Part shown: positions 31,027-36,944 of the stretch, in pieces
How positions within the stretch are numbered: position 1 is the stretch's first letter
How the letters are laid out: every line of letters begins with the position of its first letter
Assembly: GCA_020725925.1 (NCBI GenBank)
Contig: DYTN01000004.1
Coordinates: 70,441-107,384 of the forward strand
DNA from: Methanobacteriota archaeon
Lineage (GTDB): Archaea > Thermoplasmatota > Thermoplasmata > UBA10834
DNA length: 36,944 nucleotides
Direction of reading: 5' to 3'
Notes under the pieces: model-generated
What the model saw: only the letters and a program-made list of their open reading frames with translations
Told to the model about the DNA's origin: nothing
The model's database searches: none
Translations under genes and position numbers: made by a program

Positions 31027-32482
31027 GCTGCCTGCCCACGAGGTCGTCCAGGAGCGAGAGGAACTCCTCCTTCCTGTCTGAGGGTATGGTCGCCCCCGCG
31101 GCTATGTTGTGCCCTCCGCCCACGCCTCCGACCTTCTCGGCGGCCGTGCGCATGGCGACGGACAGGTCGATCCCCTTCGAGACGAGGTCCTGAGTCCCCC
31201 TGACAGAGGCCTTGACCTTGGGCACATCTGACATCTCGAGCGATTCCGCGAACGCGACCATCGGGGCTGACCTGTCGGCGCCCTCGCTGCCGAGGAGCAT
31301 CCCGGCCACCGTGCCCACGATCGTGTCCTCGATCTCGTCCCCCGCGTCGAAGAACTGTATGTTCCTCAGCCGCACTATCCCGCTCCCCTTGGCCCAGTTG
31401 AGCGCCTTGCTCAATGCTGACCTGTGGTCTCTGAGGAGCGCCATACCCTCGGAGAGCGCATCGCCCCTATCGCCCATGCAGATCCCGAGCCCGACCTCCG
31501 CCTTGCCATGCCTTCCGCAGGCGTTCAGGAGCGTGGCGTACTCCTTGGCGTCCCTCACAGGCGTGCCCCTGGGCTCCTTCACGAGCACATAGACCTCGCC
31601 CACGAGCCTGTCGATGGTCTTCTGCCTGCGCCGGCACTCCTTCAGGTGGTCCCTGAGGGCCTCCATGATGGTGCTCTTCTCCGAGTCGGTCAGGTCGGAC
31701 CACGTCCTCCACGAGTCGCCGTCCTTGAGCTCGATCCCGAGTTCCAGGAGGAATCCTGTCGCTCCCTGCTCGTTTCCGCTGATCCTGGGCACGAAGGGGT
31801 CACTGGAGAACTCCAGCATCTTGTGCACAGGCCTGGTCTCCCTCCCGAAGTACCTTATGTCCTGCATCGCGGTCACAAGCCCGAGGCCTTCGGCGGCCTC
31901 AAGGATCTTCCTGTTCACGCCCTCAAGCCTCCTAGTGCTCTGGTCCTGCAGGTCGCCCACGGCGCCCAGAACCGCGAGGTGCGCGAGGTCGAGGTTGCGC
32001 TCGTCCATCGCCAGGGCGGCGAGGAAGGTCGAGCCAGCTCCGCTGAGCTCGTTCGCGCCCGATATGCCGTGCAACTGCGGGTTGACGTGGATGACTGTGC
32101 TGAAGTCCGTGAGCCGCACCTGGCCAGATCTCTTGCCCTGCCCTGCAGAGGTGTCGGGCGCGTGGTGGTCCGTGACGACCGCCTTCGCTCCTTCTATTCG
32201 AGATGCCGAGCCACTTCCCAGGTCGGTGAACCAGATGATGTCCGTCGCCAGCGCCTTGAGCGCATTGACGGCCCCCTCGTCGAGCTTCTTGAAGAACCTC
32301 GTCTCCGGCCTCACGCCAGCCCGCTCGAGCGCCGTCGCGGCGACCGCAGCGGCGGAGATGCCGTCGGCATCGATGTGCGTGGCGATCACCGCCGAACTGG
32401 AGCGCTTGAGCGCCTCTGCGGCCTCGCATGCCGATGCCCAGAGCTCCTTCGGGAGCGATGCCGCGAGTCCACTGGCCTTCAT
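30998..32482 (-). CDS. RecJ-like DHH/DHHA1 phosphoesterase (archaeal ssDNA exonuclease type)
   Basis: 494 aa with an N-terminal DHH domain: THIDADGISA (His36, Asp38, Asp40), FTDLGSG (Asp87) and VTDHHAP (Asp105, His106, His107). A C-terminal DHHA1 domain closes with VGGVGGGHNIAAGATIP. This is the archaeal RecJ/GAN-like family, single-strand-specific nucleases, some of which bind the replicative helicase through GINS. ATG 32482 has GGGGTGA 4-5 nt upstream; TTG 32503 is a less likely start inside the preceding small gene. It is last in an operon with the small membrane protein and the RNase H-like exonuclease. All catalytic residues are present. Confidence 0.88.
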   Translation of the reverse strand: MKASGLAASLPKELWASACEAAEALKRSSSAVIATHIDADGISAAAVAATALERAGVRPETRFFKKLDEGAVNALKALATDIIWFTDLGSGSASRIEGAKAVVTDHHAPDTSAGQGKRSGQVRLTDFSTVIHVNPQLHGISGANELSGAGSTFLAALAMDERNLDLAHLAVLGAVGDLQDQSTRRLEGVNRKILEAAEGLGLVTAMQDIRYFGRETRPVHKMLEFSSDPFVPRISGNEQGATGFLLELGIELKDGDSWRTWSDLTDSEKSTIMEALRDHLKECRRRQKTIDRLVGEVYVLVKEPRGTPVRDAKEYATLLNACGRHGKAEVGLGICMGDRGDALSEGMALLRDHRSALSKALNWAKGSGIVRLRNIQFFDAGDEIEDTIVGTVAGMLLGSEGADRSAPMVAFAESLEMSDVPKVKASVRGTQDLVSKGIDLSVAMRTAAEKVGGVGGGHNIAAGATIPSDRKEEFLSLLDDLVGRQLSARARRLG

Positions 32483-32486
32483 CCGG

Positions 32487-32633
32487 TCACCCCAGGACGC
32501 CAAAGGCCTTCAGGGCGAAATATGTTCCGAGCACACATCCTGCTATCATGATCGACCTGACGGATCGGTTGATCAGGAATATCACAAAGGCGAACCCGAC
32601 AAGCAGTATGATCAGAGTGAGAAGTGCATCCAT
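32487..32633 (-). CDS. 48-aa membrane protein hidden between exonuclease and RecJ-like gene
   Basis: Short frame from ATG 32633 to TGA 32487, preceded by AGGTGG 7 nt upstream. The product is hydrophobic: helix 1 from about residue 3 to 21 (LLTLIILLVGFAFVIFLI), a short basic loop (NRSVRS), then helix 2 from about 28 to 47 (IMIAGCVLGTYFALKAFGVL). The basic loop should be cytoplasmic. The stop is 4 nt before the RecJ-like ATG and the stop region supplies that gene's GGGGTGA site, so the genes are tightly coupled. Layout loosely recalls BofA-type small membrane proteins, but this is not a firm match. Function unknown. Confidence 0.75.
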   Translation of the reverse strand: MDALLTLIILLVGFAFVIFLINRSVRSIMIAGCVLGTYFALKAFGVLG

Positions 32634-32662
32634 CCCGAGCCACCTGACGGACTTCCGGATAT

Positions 32663-33439
32663 TCAATCCTTCCCAGGACTGCGCGCGAGGTCATAGACCC
32701 TGCGCTTCAGCGAGTTGTAGGTGTAGTTGGCCAGCGATTTCAGGTTGACGCAGTCCGCGGCGTTGTACTCGAGCAACAGGTCCAGGGCATTCCTCTTGCC
32801 CTCCCTTGACCAGAGCTTCCATAGGTAGACCGCGTCCTCGCCTGTCATGTACTCCACTCGCCTGTCGCGCTCGAGGCCAAGGTCGCGCTCTATGCGCTTC
32901 AGGCCGCCCCTGAGACCGAGCCGCCTCAGCGGGAACCTGAGGTCGACATGCGGAATCCGAGGTATCGTCCCCGGGAACTGCGCCTCTATCATGGGGAGGT
33001 CGAAGCCGGAGCCGTTGAAGGTGACCAGCATGGTGACCGACCCGAGCATCGCCCTGAGGTTCACGGCCGTGAGGTCCCTTCCCCGCACGAGCGTGTGCAT
33101 CCGTGTTCCGTCGTAGATGCCCACGACCGTGATGGGCGAGGAGACCGAAACGCCCGTCGTCTCGATGTCGAGGTATGCAACGGACCCGCCGAACTCCTTC
33201 AGGCACCTCCACTGCTCCCTCGATGGCAGCCTGGCCGCAAAGTACGGCGAATCCTCCTCTCTCAGCCTCTCATCGGCCAGCAGGAGCTCTGCGTCGAGCC
33301 TGCTTTTGCGCTCGCCTGAGATGCCCTTGAGGTCGCCGCGGCGGAGGAACTCGTCCCACGAGGCGATTCCCTGTCGCCACAGCCCGGACTCGCGTACTGG
33401 GCCGATCCCAGGAAGCAGGATGAAGCTGTTCCTCAACAT
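32663..33439 (-). CDS. RNase H-like (YprB/DEDD) exonuclease domain protein
   Basis: 258 aa. Residues 5-35 look like a helix-hairpin-helix (FILLPGIGPVRESGLWRQGI). From residue 86 a DnaQ/RNase H-like exonuclease domain follows, with VAYLDIETTG (Asp91, Glu93), VTFNGSGFDLP and LEYNAADCVNL supplying the four acidic metal ligands. This matches the YprB-type RNase_H_2 family. It likely trims DNA or RNA 3' ends (family inference). ATG 33439 is essentially leaderless: a TATA element lies 22-31 nt upstream. It heads the operon with the small membrane protein and the RecJ-like nuclease, suggesting a DNA repair or replication unit. Confidence 0.85.
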   Translation of the reverse strand: MLRNSFILLPGIGPVRESGLWRQGIASWDEFLRRGDLKGISGERKSRLDAELLLADERLREEDSPYFAARLPSREQWRCLKEFGGSVAYLDIETTGVSVSSPITVVGIYDGTRMHTLVRGRDLTAVNLRAMLGSVTMLVTFNGSGFDLPMIEAQFPGTIPRIPHVDLRFPLRRLGLRGGLKRIERDLGLERDRRVEYMTGEDAVYLWKLWSREGKRNALDLLLEYNAADCVNLKSLANYTYNSLKRRVYDLARSPGKD

Positions 33440-33460
33440 CGTCCCGGACTAGGTGCCCGC

Positions 33461-33470
33461 TCGTATTTAA
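33461..33470 (-). promoter_or_regulatory. TATA box of the exonuclease operon (leaderless)
   Basis: The minus strand reads ttaaatacga, centred about 26 nt upstream of ATG 33439. Read on the plus strand the same tatttaa could serve the divergent metallophosphoesterase gene. Confidence 0.5.
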
Positions 33471-33558
33471 CAGAGTGGAGGGCACGACGAAAGTGAAAGG
33501 AAGGTTGTTAAGGTGCCCAGGGGATTCGACTGTGATGCGGCCTGGACGGAAGAGGGTC

Positions 33559-34266
33559 ATGGACAACTTGGAGCTGATTGAGGGAGGCGCGGCCCTGGTT
33601 CTGGACCAGAACGTCCTCGTGGTGGCGGACATGCACCTGGGTTGCGAGGCCGCGCTGGAGTACCAGGGGATCAGCCTGCCAAGGGTGCAGACGAAGAAGA
33701 TCCTATCATACATGGAGGATGTGGTCTGCGCAATCGGGCCCGACAAGGTGATGGTCGCTGGGGACCTGAAGCACAACTTCTCAAGGAACCTGATCCAGGA
33801 ATGGAACGACGTCTCACGGTTCGTCGGAGCCCTGAGCGGCCTGGTCCAGCTGGAAGTCCTGAAGGGGAACCACGACAACTACCTAGCGTCGATTTTGTCC
33901 GGCTTCGGCGTCCCGTTGAAGAAAGCGGTCATGGTAGGACGCACGCGCATCCTGCACGGGCACATCGGTAGGGGCTCCAAATCGCCAACGATAATCGGTC
34001 ACATCCATCCTTCGATCCGGCTGAAGGACGGCGTGGGCGCGTCCGTGAAGGACCACTGCTTCCTCTACAGCGATGAGGAGGGGATGCTCGTGCTTCCTGC
34101 GCTCAGCCTCGTGGCCTCAGGGCTGGACGTGGTGCATCACGCGGACTCGGACACGTCGTCCCCGCTCCTGCCCAGCTCCGGCCTCGCAGGGTTCAAGCCC
34201 GTCGTGTTCTCGGGCCGGGCGCCCCTCGTGTCCCCCTCCGTGGGCGAGCTGAGGCAGATGGTCTGA
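33559..34266 (+). CDS. Calcineurin-like metallophosphoesterase (COG1407 type)
   Basis: 235 aa. The five metallophosphoesterase motifs are visible: VVADMHLG (Asp24, His26), MVAGDLKHNF (Asp69), LKGNHDNY (Asn104, His105), RILHGH and IIGHIHPS. This arrangement matches the small archaeal/bacterial ICC-like phosphoesterases of COG1407, often found next to DNA repair helicases. Substrate unknown. ATG 33559 is preferred because GAGGG is just upstream and homologues start close to the first motif; ATG 33535 and GTG 33475 are in frame, and a TTGTTAAGG element (33505-33513) would make ATG 33535 leaderless. The stop abuts the convergent MscS stop (TGATCA). Confidence 0.88.
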   Translation: MDNLELIEGGAALVLDQNVLVVADMHLGCEAALEYQGISLPRVQTKKILSYMEDVVCAIGPDKVMVAGDLKHNFSRNLIQEWNDVSRFVGALSGLVQLEVLKGNHDNYLASILSGFGVPLKKAVMVGRTRILHGHIGRGSKSPTIIGHIHPSIRLKDGVGASVKDHCFLYSDEEGMLVLPALSLVASGLDVVHHADSDTSSPLLPSSGLAGFKPVVFSGRAPLVSPSVGELRQMV

Positions 34267-34854
34267 TCAGACTAGCTTGTGCTTGTGCTCAGTCAGTGCT
34301 GGTCTGGAGAGGACCTTCCATGTGGCCCCCTCGACTGCCTTGTTGGGGATCACGTACAGGACCCCGTCGTCTCCTTTGATCCTGGTCTTCCTCATATCGA
34401 CGTCCACGACGGTCCCCTTGACACCTCCTGCCTCGACGACGAAGTTCTTCCCAAAGTCCTTCTCCCCGAGCAGGAACCCCCCGGCGACGAAGTCGCCGAG
34501 TACGGAGTTCATCGCCATGCCGACGGCCAAGGCTATGAACGCGATCGACGCGCCCAGGGCCAAGGCGATGCTGGTCAGGCCTATCATCTCGAGGAAGGCC
34601 ACGATCACGGTGAACAGCATCAGGAAGTAGACCGCCTTCACCAGCAGGCCACCGATCTTCTCGTCTATGGGCATCCTCTTGACGCCAGCGCTCAGGACCC
34701 CCCTGACGACCTTGATGATCAGCAGGGCGAGCGCGAGGAATATCACGCCGCCCACGACCAGCACGATCGTGTCGGGTATGCCTTTGACGAGGCTGTCGTA
34801 CAGGTTCGTCCAGACGTCTTCGCCGAAGCTCACAATGTCATCGACTACCGACAT
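34267..34854 (-). CDS. Small MscS-family mechanosensitive channel
   Basis: 195 aa with three membrane helices (about 29-49, 71-92 and 94-118). The third is the pore-lining helix, rich in Gly and Ala (IALALGASIAFIALAVGMAM), running into the conserved NSVLGDFVAGGF. The beta domain follows (GVKGTVVDVDMRKTRIKGDDG, LYVIPNKAVEG). The C-terminal alpha/beta domain of full MscS is absent, so the protein ends soon after the beta domain. It should open under membrane tension to release solutes during osmotic downshock. ATG 34854 has no strong ribosome binding site; a TATA-like ccttattatcc lies 34-44 nt upstream. Confidence 0.9.
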   Translation of the reverse strand: MSVVDDIVSFGEDVWTNLYDSLVKGIPDTIVLVVGGVIFLALALLIIKVVRGVLSAGVKRMPIDEKIGGLLVKAVYFLMLFTVIVAFLEMIGLTSIALALGASIAFIALAVGMAMNSVLGDFVAGGFLLGEKDFGKNFVVEAGGVKGTVVDVDMRKTRIKGDDGVLYVIPNKAVEGATWKVLSRPALTEHKHKLV

Positions 34855-34887
34855 ACCACTACCCCGGGCTCACCCATGCCTGTGGCC

Positions 34888-34898
34888 GGATAATAAGG
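34888..34898 (-). promoter_or_regulatory. TATA-like element of the MscS gene
   Basis: The minus strand reads ccttattatcc, predicting transcription from about 34868 and a leader of about 14 nt. Confidence 0.4.
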
Positions 34899-34998
34899 AT
34901 TCCACCGAAGGCCGGGGAATCGACCGGAGGCGCAGCATCCAGCGCTATCCGGAAACGCTTATGTATCCGCATACTAATGCGCTGCCAGTCAGGTGTGA

Positions 34999-36201
34999 TT
35001 GGTGGTCAAGGGCATCTATGTCAGCGATGCGGACGTCGAGATGTCGAAGGACATCGAGAGCCTCAGGATAGACCGGCATCTCGTGGCCGACCTCTCATCC
35101 GTCATGCCCGGGCGCAAGAGGCGCATGCTCGACCGCATCGAGGAGTACGGCGGCAGGAACCCGTTGGCCATCGTGCCAGTCCTGCTCAAGCACTACAACG
35201 CAGACCTCCCGAAGGTCAAGAGGCAGGTGCGGACGAGCCTCGCGCGGCTGACTCAGTCCGAGGTCGGAGAGCTCGCTCTGGTCGAGTGCATGTTCAGCAG
35301 GAACCAGGAGATCGCCTCCACCGCTGCGTCGCTCCTCGAGGAGAGGGGCTACAACAGCGTCAACTTCCTCTCGTACTTCAGGCAGGCCGCGAGCCTCGTG
35401 GCCCAAGCCCGCAAGGCGGATGTCTTCTGCCAGGACGTCGAGGAGCTCATCTCGGACTCGATCGACACCTACAAGGAGGGCAGGTTCGACCAGGCGATGA
35501 CGAACATGATGATGGCCAAGGACCTGCTCGAGGACAGGCTCGAATGGCACGGGCACCTCCGGGGGTACATCAAGGACGTCCTCAAGCTGACCCCCGTGCT
35601 CGGAAGGAGCGGGGTCCAGGTCGACGCCATCCAGGACTCCATAAGGAACGTCGCCACCGCCATGCAGACGCGCGAGTACAACGACGCGCGCGCCCTCCTG
35701 GACCTCAGGCGACAGGAGACGGTGCTTTGGAAGCAGCTCTGGAGCCTCGAGGAGTACATCACCAAGCGAATCAAGGTCAAGCCCCTGACCGAGCTGATGG
35801 TCCTCCACGACTCCGACAAGGCGCTCCTTGACTCGTTCGTGAAGACCAACGAGAAGGTGCACGGGCTCACGCAGGACGGGAAGCCCGTCGAAGCCCTCAA
35901 GACCATCGAGGAGTACCTGCGGGACGAGGTCTCGAACGGCTACCTGGCGAAGGAGGGCAAGAGGCTCGACAGCAAAGACGAGGCCGCGTGGTACACGATG
36001 TGGTCAGTCGGGCTCGGGCTCCTGAAGTCGATCGCACCCATAGTGCCTAACCTCGCCGAGGAGTTCTACCAGCAGTACTTCAGGGACAGGGAGGGCTCCC
36101 CGAGTGTGCACTCCGTTCCATGGCCGGAGCCGTTCTCGGTTGCCCAGCCCGGGCAGAAGGAAGCCCCCAAGAAGAACGACAAGAAGCCGAGGGGGAAGTA
36201 G
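34999..36201 (+). CDS. HEAT-like/helical protein with a class Ia tRNA-synthetase-like anticodon-binding tail
   Basis: About 400 aa, all helical. Residues 35-120 look HEAT-like (RKRRMLDRIEEYGGRNPLAI, VLLKHYNADLPKVKRQVRTS, STAASLLEERGY). The middle is long charged helices. The C-terminal part resembles the end of the anticodon-binding domain of Leu/Ile/Val-tRNA synthetases: GLGLLKSIAPIVPNLAEEFY, then SVHSVPWPEP (about 337-378), the place where synthetases read LLAPxxPHxxEE and SVHxxxWP. There is no catalytic HIGH/KMSKS part. A basic Lys-rich tail ends the protein. Start is TTG 34999 or GTG 35002 (AGGTG 6 nt before the GTG). It may bind tRNA or RNA; function otherwise unknown. Confidence 0.75.
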   Translation: MVVKGIYVSDADVEMSKDIESLRIDRHLVADLSSVMPGRKRRMLDRIEEYGGRNPLAIVPVLLKHYNADLPKVKRQVRTSLARLTQSEVGELALVECMFSRNQEIASTAASLLEERGYNSVNFLSYFRQAASLVAQARKADVFCQDVEELISDSIDTYKEGRFDQAMTNMMMAKDLLEDRLEWHGHLRGYIKDVLKLTPVLGRSGVQVDAIQDSIRNVATAMQTREYNDARALLDLRRQETVLWKQLWSLEEYITKRIKVKPLTELMVLHDSDKALLDSFVKTNEKVHGLTQDGKPVEALKTIEEYLRDEVSNGYLAKEGKRLDSKDEAAWYTMWSVGLGLLKSIAPIVPNLAEEFYQQYFRDREGSPSVHSVPWPEPFSVAQPGQKEAPKKNDKKPRGK

Positions 36202-36205
36202 ACCA

Positions 36206-36944
36206 TCATCTCATCGAAGGCGACCAGAAGCTCTGGCCCTTCTTCTGCTTGTCCCACGAGATGAGCGTGCGCAGGCCGTCCACGCCAATCCTGATGCAGT
36301 CCGCCATGTTCCGCTCGAAGTCCAGCACCTTCTCGGTAGGGTGCCACGGGACCACATCGGACACGGTGCATATGGCCCCGGCGCGGAGCCCGAGCAGGGA
36401 CGCGATCGTGAAGATCGTCCCGTTCTCCATCTCGATGTTCTTCACCCTCATCTGCTTGGCATCCGAGAGCCTGTCGACCATGAACGAGGGCATGTACCCG
36501 GACTGAGACATCGGCGCGACCTTTCCGTCCTTCAAGACCTTGTTCTCGCTGTAGAATCCGTCCACTGAAAGGCAGATGCCCACGGTGAACCTGGCCTTGT
36601 GCCTCCTCGCGCTGTCGACCAGCGCGAGCACTATCTCGTGGTCCGCCACCGCGGGGTACTCTGGCCAGGTGTAGCTCCTGGTGGTGCCGTCGGCCTTGAC
36701 GGCCCCAGTGGAGATCACGAAGTCCCCCTTCTCGAGGCCATCAGCGATGCCGCCCGAGGTGCCTATCCTGACGAAGGTGTCGGACCCTAGGTTGGCCATT
36801 TCCTCGAGCAAGATGGCGGTCGACGGGCCGCCGATGCCTGTCGAGGCGACTGAAACGGGCGTGCCTTCCAGGGTGCCCCTGTGGACCGTATACTCGCGGT
36901 ACTGGAGCACCTTCTTCTGCGCCTTCAGCTCCGACGCGATCCTC
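36206..36944 (-). CDS. udp: Uridine phosphorylase-type nucleoside phosphorylase (5' end outside window)
   Basis: The last 246 or so residues; the frame runs off the right edge, so the true start is not visible (a GTG at 36910 is internal). The phosphate and sugar site motifs are STGIGGPSTAILLEEM, GSDTFVRIGTSGGI and SVDGFYSEN. The ribose contact VKNIEMENGTIFTIASLLG matches the nucleoside phosphorylase family, closest by eye to uridine phosphorylase. It splits pyrimidine nucleosides to base and ribose-1-phosphate for salvage; exact base specificity is uncertain. It is convergent with the preceding gene, with a 4-nt gap. Confidence 0.88.
   Translation of the reverse strand, partial: RIASELKAQKKVLQYREYTVHRGTLEGTPVSVASTGIGGPSTAILLEEMANLGSDTFVRIGTSGGIADGLEKGDFVISTGAVKADGTTRSYTWPEYPAVADHEIVLALVDSARRHKARFTVGICLSVDGFYSENKVLKDGKVAPMSQSGYMPSFMVDRLSDAKQMRVKNIEMENGTIFTIASLLGLRAGAICTVSDVVPWHPTEKVLDFERNMADCIRIGVDGLRTLISWDKQKKGQSFWSPSMR

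Overview
This 36.9 kb window comes from a GC-rich, densely coded archaeal chromosome. It holds a glycerol-1-phosphate dehydrogenase (archaeal ether-lipid backbone), an RtcB RNA ligase, a SepF-type division protein, an archaeal RecJ-like DHH protein, UPF0179, three KaiC/RadA-like ATPases, TATA-box promoters and several apparently leaderless genes. The gene mix and the surface proteins with Asn-Gly linkers and C-terminal IPEFS anchors suggest the Euryarchaeota/Thermoplasmatota side of the archaea; I cannot place it more precisely. I see no CRISPR array, IS element, prophage or plasmid gene. The only selfish element is an intein in the ribonucleotide reductase.

Layout. 1-95: end of an unknown gene. 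200-1751: KaiC-like pair, the first with a destroyed P-loop. 1748-5966: aminotransferase (-), PurC (+), unknown 161-aa protein (+), TrpB2 (-). 6087-8089: YhaM-like OB/HD nuclease, 77-aa protein and iron-sulfur flavoprotein (all -). 8224-11373: B12-dependent ribonucleotide reductase with intein (-), followed by a 506-bp gene-free stretch with a possibly structured leader. 11880-14265: MoaD-like protein and secreted M14 carboxypeptidase (+). 14243-17874: UPF0179, glycerol-1-phosphate dehydrogenase, response regulator, histidine kinase and a DUF4130-like protein (all -). 17956-21071: TPR protein, MCT-1-like PUA protein and SepF (+). 21128-24797: third KaiC-like ATPase (-), HD phosphohydrolase (+), RtcB (-). 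25064-30045: a zinc-ribbon island on the + strand, including a large membrane/surface protein interrupted by an in-frame TAG, with tRNA-His on the opposite strand. 30103-36944: ornithine carbamoyltransferase (+); a - strand operon of RNase H-like exonuclease, a hidden 48-aa membrane protein and a RecJ-like DHH protein; metallophosphoesterase (+), MscS-like channel (-), a HEAT-like/synthetase-tail protein (+) and a truncated uridine phosphorylase (-).

How the parts relate. Several sets look co-expressed because stops and starts overlap or nearly touch: KaiC pair (4-nt gap), flavoprotein and 77-aa protein (ATGA), kinase and response regulator (ATGA), TPR and PUA proteins (ATGA), small membrane protein and RecJ (4-nt gap). 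Convergent genes are packed so tightly that two pairs share one palindromic CTAG as both stop codons.

Most worth a second look: the in-frame TAG between two similar halves of the surface protein; a 43-aa stand-alone zinc ribbon with the same cysteine spacing as the reductase C-terminal tail; the intein with a decayed homing endonuclease; the pseudo-ATPase/ATPase KaiC pair; and the 48-aa membrane protein inside the RecJ operon.
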